From assembly GCA_937874455.1 (NCBI GenBank), contig CALNBE010000207.1, forward strand, positions 1-7,602: a stretch of 7,602 bases of DNA, in the 5' to 3' direction. Positions within the stretch are counted from its first letter, which is position 1. Every line of letters starts with the position of its first letter. The notes beneath the pieces are model-generated. The model was not told the DNA's origin, did no database searches, and saw only the letters and a program-made list of their open reading frames with translations. The translations under genes and the position numbers were made by a program. Positions 5,257 through 7,602 of the stretch are shown here, piece after piece. The DNA is from an uncultured Opitutia bacterium. Lineage in GTDB: Bacteria > Verrucomicrobiota > Verrucomicrobiia > Opitutales > UBA953.

Positions 5257-7002
5257 TTGAAGATTGCGCGTTTCCGCCGTCTCGGCCTCAATGCGCCGAT
5301 GCTTTTCTTCGGAAACACCTACCGGGCTTTGCGCTTTTTTCCGTGGGTTGTCGGGCTGGTCACCGCCGTTGCCTACGTCGCGGCGATGCCGGGCATCGAC
5401 ATCTCGGAGCTGGCCTGGGTGTGGATGCTGCCAATGGCGCTCTGGTCGCTCACCCGCCCAGGCTGGAAGCAATGGCTGCTGGTGAGTTTTGTTTGCATGT
5501 GGGCGGCGAAAATCTCCGTGCTCATCTGGCTGCGGCACATTTCCCCGCCGCTGGGCTGGGTGGGATTGATTTTCGCTACGGGGTATTTTGCGCTCTACCC
5601 CACGCTCTGGCTGGCGTGGCTGCGCTGGCTTTTCCCCAAAACCCTGCGCGCGCCGCTCGGCACCCGGCTGGTGATCCAGCTCGGTCTGGCCGGTTTTTGG
5701 GTGCTGCTCGAATGGGTGCAGGGCTGGCTCTTTACCGGTTGCCCGTGGCTGCTCCTCGCCGACACCCAGTGGCTGCGTCCGGCGGTGCTTTCCCTTTGCA
5801 CCTTTGGCGGGCCGTGGGGATTGAGCTTTGCCATCGTGCTTTTCAACATCGGCCTGGCCCGTTACGCGGCGCGATTGCTCTTTGAACGCGACCGGCTGCT
5901 CGACGCCGCGCCGGGGCCAATGAGCGTGCTGCGACAGGTTTGCCCGGAATTTTATCTGGGCGTCGCCCCGATTTTCCTCGGGATGTTTTTCTTCTACCAA
6001 AACCTGCTGCAACTGCGAGAAACCAGCGTGCCGCTTTTCACCGCCGCCGCCGTGCAGACGGATTTCGACCCCAACGCAAAATGGGACGCGCAGCGCCTGC
6101 AGGAAAACACCGCCGTGGTGCGCGACCTGACGCTGGCGGCGGGAAAACTCACCAAGGAAAAGCCGCTTTTCCTCGCGGGCCAATCGCGGCCTGAACCGGC
6201 CAAAGGAAATTCCTCTCCTGATCTCATTCTCTGGCCGGAGGCCGCCCTGCCCTACGATGTGTTTGACCCGGATTTCCAAGGCTTCGTCACACGCCTCGCA
6301 AAGGAAACGGGATCAACCCTGCTCTTCGGCGGTATCAGCTATCGTGATTTGCCCGACGGAAAACGCGGCTACGACAACGGCATCTACGTCGCCACTGAAA
6401 CCGGGGTCGCGGAGGAATTTTACAGCAAGCGCCACCTCGTGCCCTTCGGCGAATACATCCCCTTTCCCTTTAACAAACTCCCGCTCCGCACCATCGTGCC
6501 GGTGAGCGACGCCAACCTGGTCGGCGAGCGCGACGATCCGCTGCCGGTGCCGGTCAACGGCGGCACCTTGCTTGCCGGAACGCTGGTTTGCTACGAGGAT
6601 ATTTTCCCCGCGATGGGACGCGACCTGGCCCTGCGCGGCGCGGACTTCATTGCCGTTGTCACCAACGACGCTTGGTATGGCCGCGAGGCGGGTGCCTATC
6701 AGCACGCAGCCCATTGCGCGGTGCTGGCCGCCAGCCTGCAACTGCCGGTGATCCGCTGTGGCAACAACGGCTGGAGCGGCGTCTTTAATCCGCTGGGACG
6801 CGGCGAGGCGGTGACGGATGAAAACGGCAGCGTGTATTTTCGCGGCGCGGGTCGCTTCGAGGTGATCGGTGTCCCCGCCCCGCTTCGGAAGCCGACTTTT
6901 TACCTCCGCCACGGCGACTGGGTGGTCACTTTCTCCGCCCTGCTCACGCTCTGGACTTTCCTCCGCAACCGTCGCTGGCGTCGAACGCGGGACGAGGAGT
7001 GA
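5257..7002 (+). CDS. lnt: Apolipoprotein N-acyltransferase
   Basis: This inner-membrane enzyme transfers an acyl chain from phospholipid to the N-terminal cysteine of diacylated lipoproteins, the last step of lipoprotein maturation after Lgt and LspA. The N-terminal half has hydrophobic segments at about 28-44, 52-65, 73-95, 99-126, 138-159, 190-208 and 232-251. A nitrilase-like (CN hydrolase) domain covers about 260-540, and a last helix lies near 555-572. The catalytic triad is visible: E328 in LWPEAALP, K391 in YSKRHLVPFGEY and C445 in LVCYEDIFP. These correspond to E. coli E267, K335 and C387, and E399 corresponds to E343. At 581 residues it is longer than E. coli Lnt (512), mostly within the membrane half and the loops. 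The TTG at 5257 gives the longest frame. The ATG at 5299 (residue 15) is at least as likely, and neither has a clear Shine-Dalgarno sequence. Its presence implies an outer-membrane organism. Confidence 0.95.
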   Translation: MKIARFRRLGLNAPMLFFGNTYRALRFFPWVVGLVTAVAYVAAMPGIDISELAWVWMLPMALWSLTRPGWKQWLLVSFVCMWAAKISVLIWLRHISPPLGWVGLIFATGYFALYPTLWLAWLRWLFPKTLRAPLGTRLVIQLGLAGFWVLLEWVQGWLFTGCPWLLLADTQWLRPAVLSLCTFGGPWGLSFAIVLFNIGLARYAARLLFERDRLLDAAPGPMSVLRQVCPEFYLGVAPIFLGMFFFYQNLLQLRETSVPLFTAAAVQTDFDPNAKWDAQRLQENTAVVRDLTLAAGKLTKEKPLFLAGQSRPEPAKGNSSPDLILWPEAALPYDVFDPDFQGFVTRLAKETGSTLLFGGISYRDLPDGKRGYDNGIYVATETGVAEEFYSKRHLVPFGEYIPFPFNKLPLRTIVPVSDANLVGERDDPLPVPVNGGTLLAGTLVCYEDIFPAMGRDLALRGADFIAVVTNDAWYGREAGAYQHAAHCAVLAASLQLPVIRCGNNGWSGVFNPLGRGEAVTDENGSVYFRGAGRFEVIGVPAPLRKPTFYLRHGDWVVTFSALLTLWTFLRNRRWRRTRDEE

Positions 7003-7041
7003 TTTTCCGTTGCCCAGCAAGGGAAGGCGAAAGGAGAAACA

Positions 7042-7072
7042 GGGTGCGCAAAGGAAAACTCCTCGCGCACCC
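7042..7072. terminator. Hairpin between convergent lnt and thiC
   Basis: GGGTGCGC (7042-7049) pairs perfectly with GCGCACCC (7065-7072), and inside the 15-base loop AGGA can pair with TCCT around AAAC. It lies 39 bases past the lnt stop and 38 bases past the thiC stop. There is no T run on the plus side and only a pyrimidine-rich stretch on the minus side, so it is a weaker candidate than the hairpin at 3997. It may work with Rho or only protect the RNA ends. Confidence 0.5.
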
Positions 7073-7110
7073 CACATCTCCTCTCGCGTCGGACCTCGTT
7101 TTCCTCCGCG

Positions 7111-7602
7111 TCAGGAATACAGTTCCGCGCCTTGGTCGTTGAACTCGCGCGACTTTTCCGCCAGACCCTTTTCCAGCGCCTCGGTGCTGTTCAGGCCTTT
7201 TTCCTCCGCGTAGCGGCGGATGTCGTCGGTGATTTTCATCGAGCAAAAATGCGGGCCGCACATGGAGCAGAAGTGAGCGGTCTTGGCACCTTCCTGCGGC
7301 AGGGTTTCGTCGTGAAAACTTCGCGCCAGTTCGGGGTCGAGCGAGAGATTGAACTGGTCTTCCCAGCGAAACTCAAACCGGGCCTTCGAAAGCGCGTTGT
7401 CGCGGTATTGCGCCGCGGGATGTCCCTTCGCCAGGTCCGCCGCGTGGGCCGCGATCTTGTAGGCGATTACTCCGGCGCGCACGTCGTCGCGGTTCGGCAG
7501 ACCGAGGTGTTCCTTTGGCGTGACGTAGCAGAGCATCGCGGTGCCATACCAGCCGATCATCGCCGCGCCGATGCCGCTGGTGATGTGGTCGTAGCCCGGC
7601 GC
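7111..7602 (-). CDS. thiC: Phosphomethylpyrimidine synthase ThiC, C-terminal part (5' end beyond the right edge)
   Basis: The 163 visible residues are the C-terminal third or less of ThiC, the radical-SAM enzyme that rearranges aminoimidazole ribotide to hydroxymethylpyrimidine phosphate in thiamine synthesis. Recognisable segments are PGYDHITSGIGAAMIGWYGT and AMLCYVTPKEHLGLPN (active-site region), then VRAGVIAYKIAAHAADLAKG, FEFRWEDQFNLSLDPE and the C-terminal cluster motif CSMCGPHFC (7269-7243). The spacing CxxCxxxxC binds the [4Fe-4S] cluster. The frame is open to 7602, so the start and any upstream thiamine-pyrophosphate riboswitch lie outside the window. It ends with GAELYS at a stop codon next to one copy of TTTTCCTCCGCG (7099-7110). 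Confidence 0.97.
   Translation of the reverse strand, partial: APGYDHITSGIGAAMIGWYGTAMLCYVTPKEHLGLPNRDDVRAGVIAYKIAAHAADLAKGHPAAQYRDNALSKARFEFRWEDQFNLSLDPELARSFHDETLPQEGAKTAHFCSMCGPHFCSMKITDDIRRYAEEKGLNSTEALEKGLAEKSREFNDQGAELYS

Noticed and set aside
5166..5318. N-terminal extension of YchF by 51 residues
   Set aside because: The conserved N-terminus begins at 5165. The extension is basic, low-complexity and overlaps the lnt start region.
4824..5885. Long plus-strand frame of 353 codons
   Set aside because: It is antisense to ychF and then out of frame with lnt. It is a product of GC-rich codon bias with no domain.
5221..6279. Long minus-strand frame of 352 codons
   Set aside because: It is antisense to lnt, whose catalytic residues and membrane segments are intact. 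The peptide is low-complexity and rich in Arg, Glu and Pro.

Overview
The window looks like a chromosome segment from a Gram-negative bacterium. An apolipoprotein N-acyltransferase implies diderm lipoproteins. GC-rich housekeeping genes that mostly lack Shine-Dalgarno sequences, together with REP/RAYT-type repeats, would fit the Verrucomicrobiota or a related PVC lineage, but the phylum is an inference and is not proven here.

Right half (about 3.5-7.6 kb): ordinary, GC-rich, intact genes. These are a small three-helix membrane protein (3575-3952, +), the YchF/OLA1-type ATPase (4062-5165, -), apolipoprotein N-acyltransferase Lnt (5257-7002, +) and the 3' part of thiC (7111 to the right edge, -). 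The membrane-protein gene and ychF converge on a strong two-way terminator hairpin (3997-4037), next to a perfect 20-base palindrome. The lnt and thiC genes converge on a second hairpin (7042-7072).

Left half (1 to about 3.5 kb): an accessory region read entirely on the minus strand. It is cut into three cassettes by copies or ends of one REP-like repeat family, marked by the end motif GGCCRCGAAACGGTGCCAG and the hairpin GTGCCTGGCAC. Read right to left, cassette A (2193-3301) is an AT-rich, apparently exported 345-residue protein made of two 154-residue repeats. Cassette B (1341-1948) is a 173-residue beta-rich protein. Cassette C (314-1293) is a toxin-tip-like domain followed one base later by a 220-residue HEAT-like protein. 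In each cassette the gene is preceded by the 3' end of a reading frame whose 5' part is cut off at a repeat: a 22-residue tail overlapping ATGA in A, a possible 8-residue tail in B, and about 94 residues of domain in C. At the left edge lies the N-terminal piece of a RAYT/Y1 transposase, broken immediately after its HUH histidines by another repeat copy.

The best reading is a remnant of a polymorphic-toxin (Rhs/contact-dependent type) locus. The immunity-like genes survive and the toxin bodies have been lost, with REP-like elements sitting at every boundary. The tight stop/start spacing and the repeat boundaries are visible in the sequence. The toxin and immunity roles are inferred from architecture.
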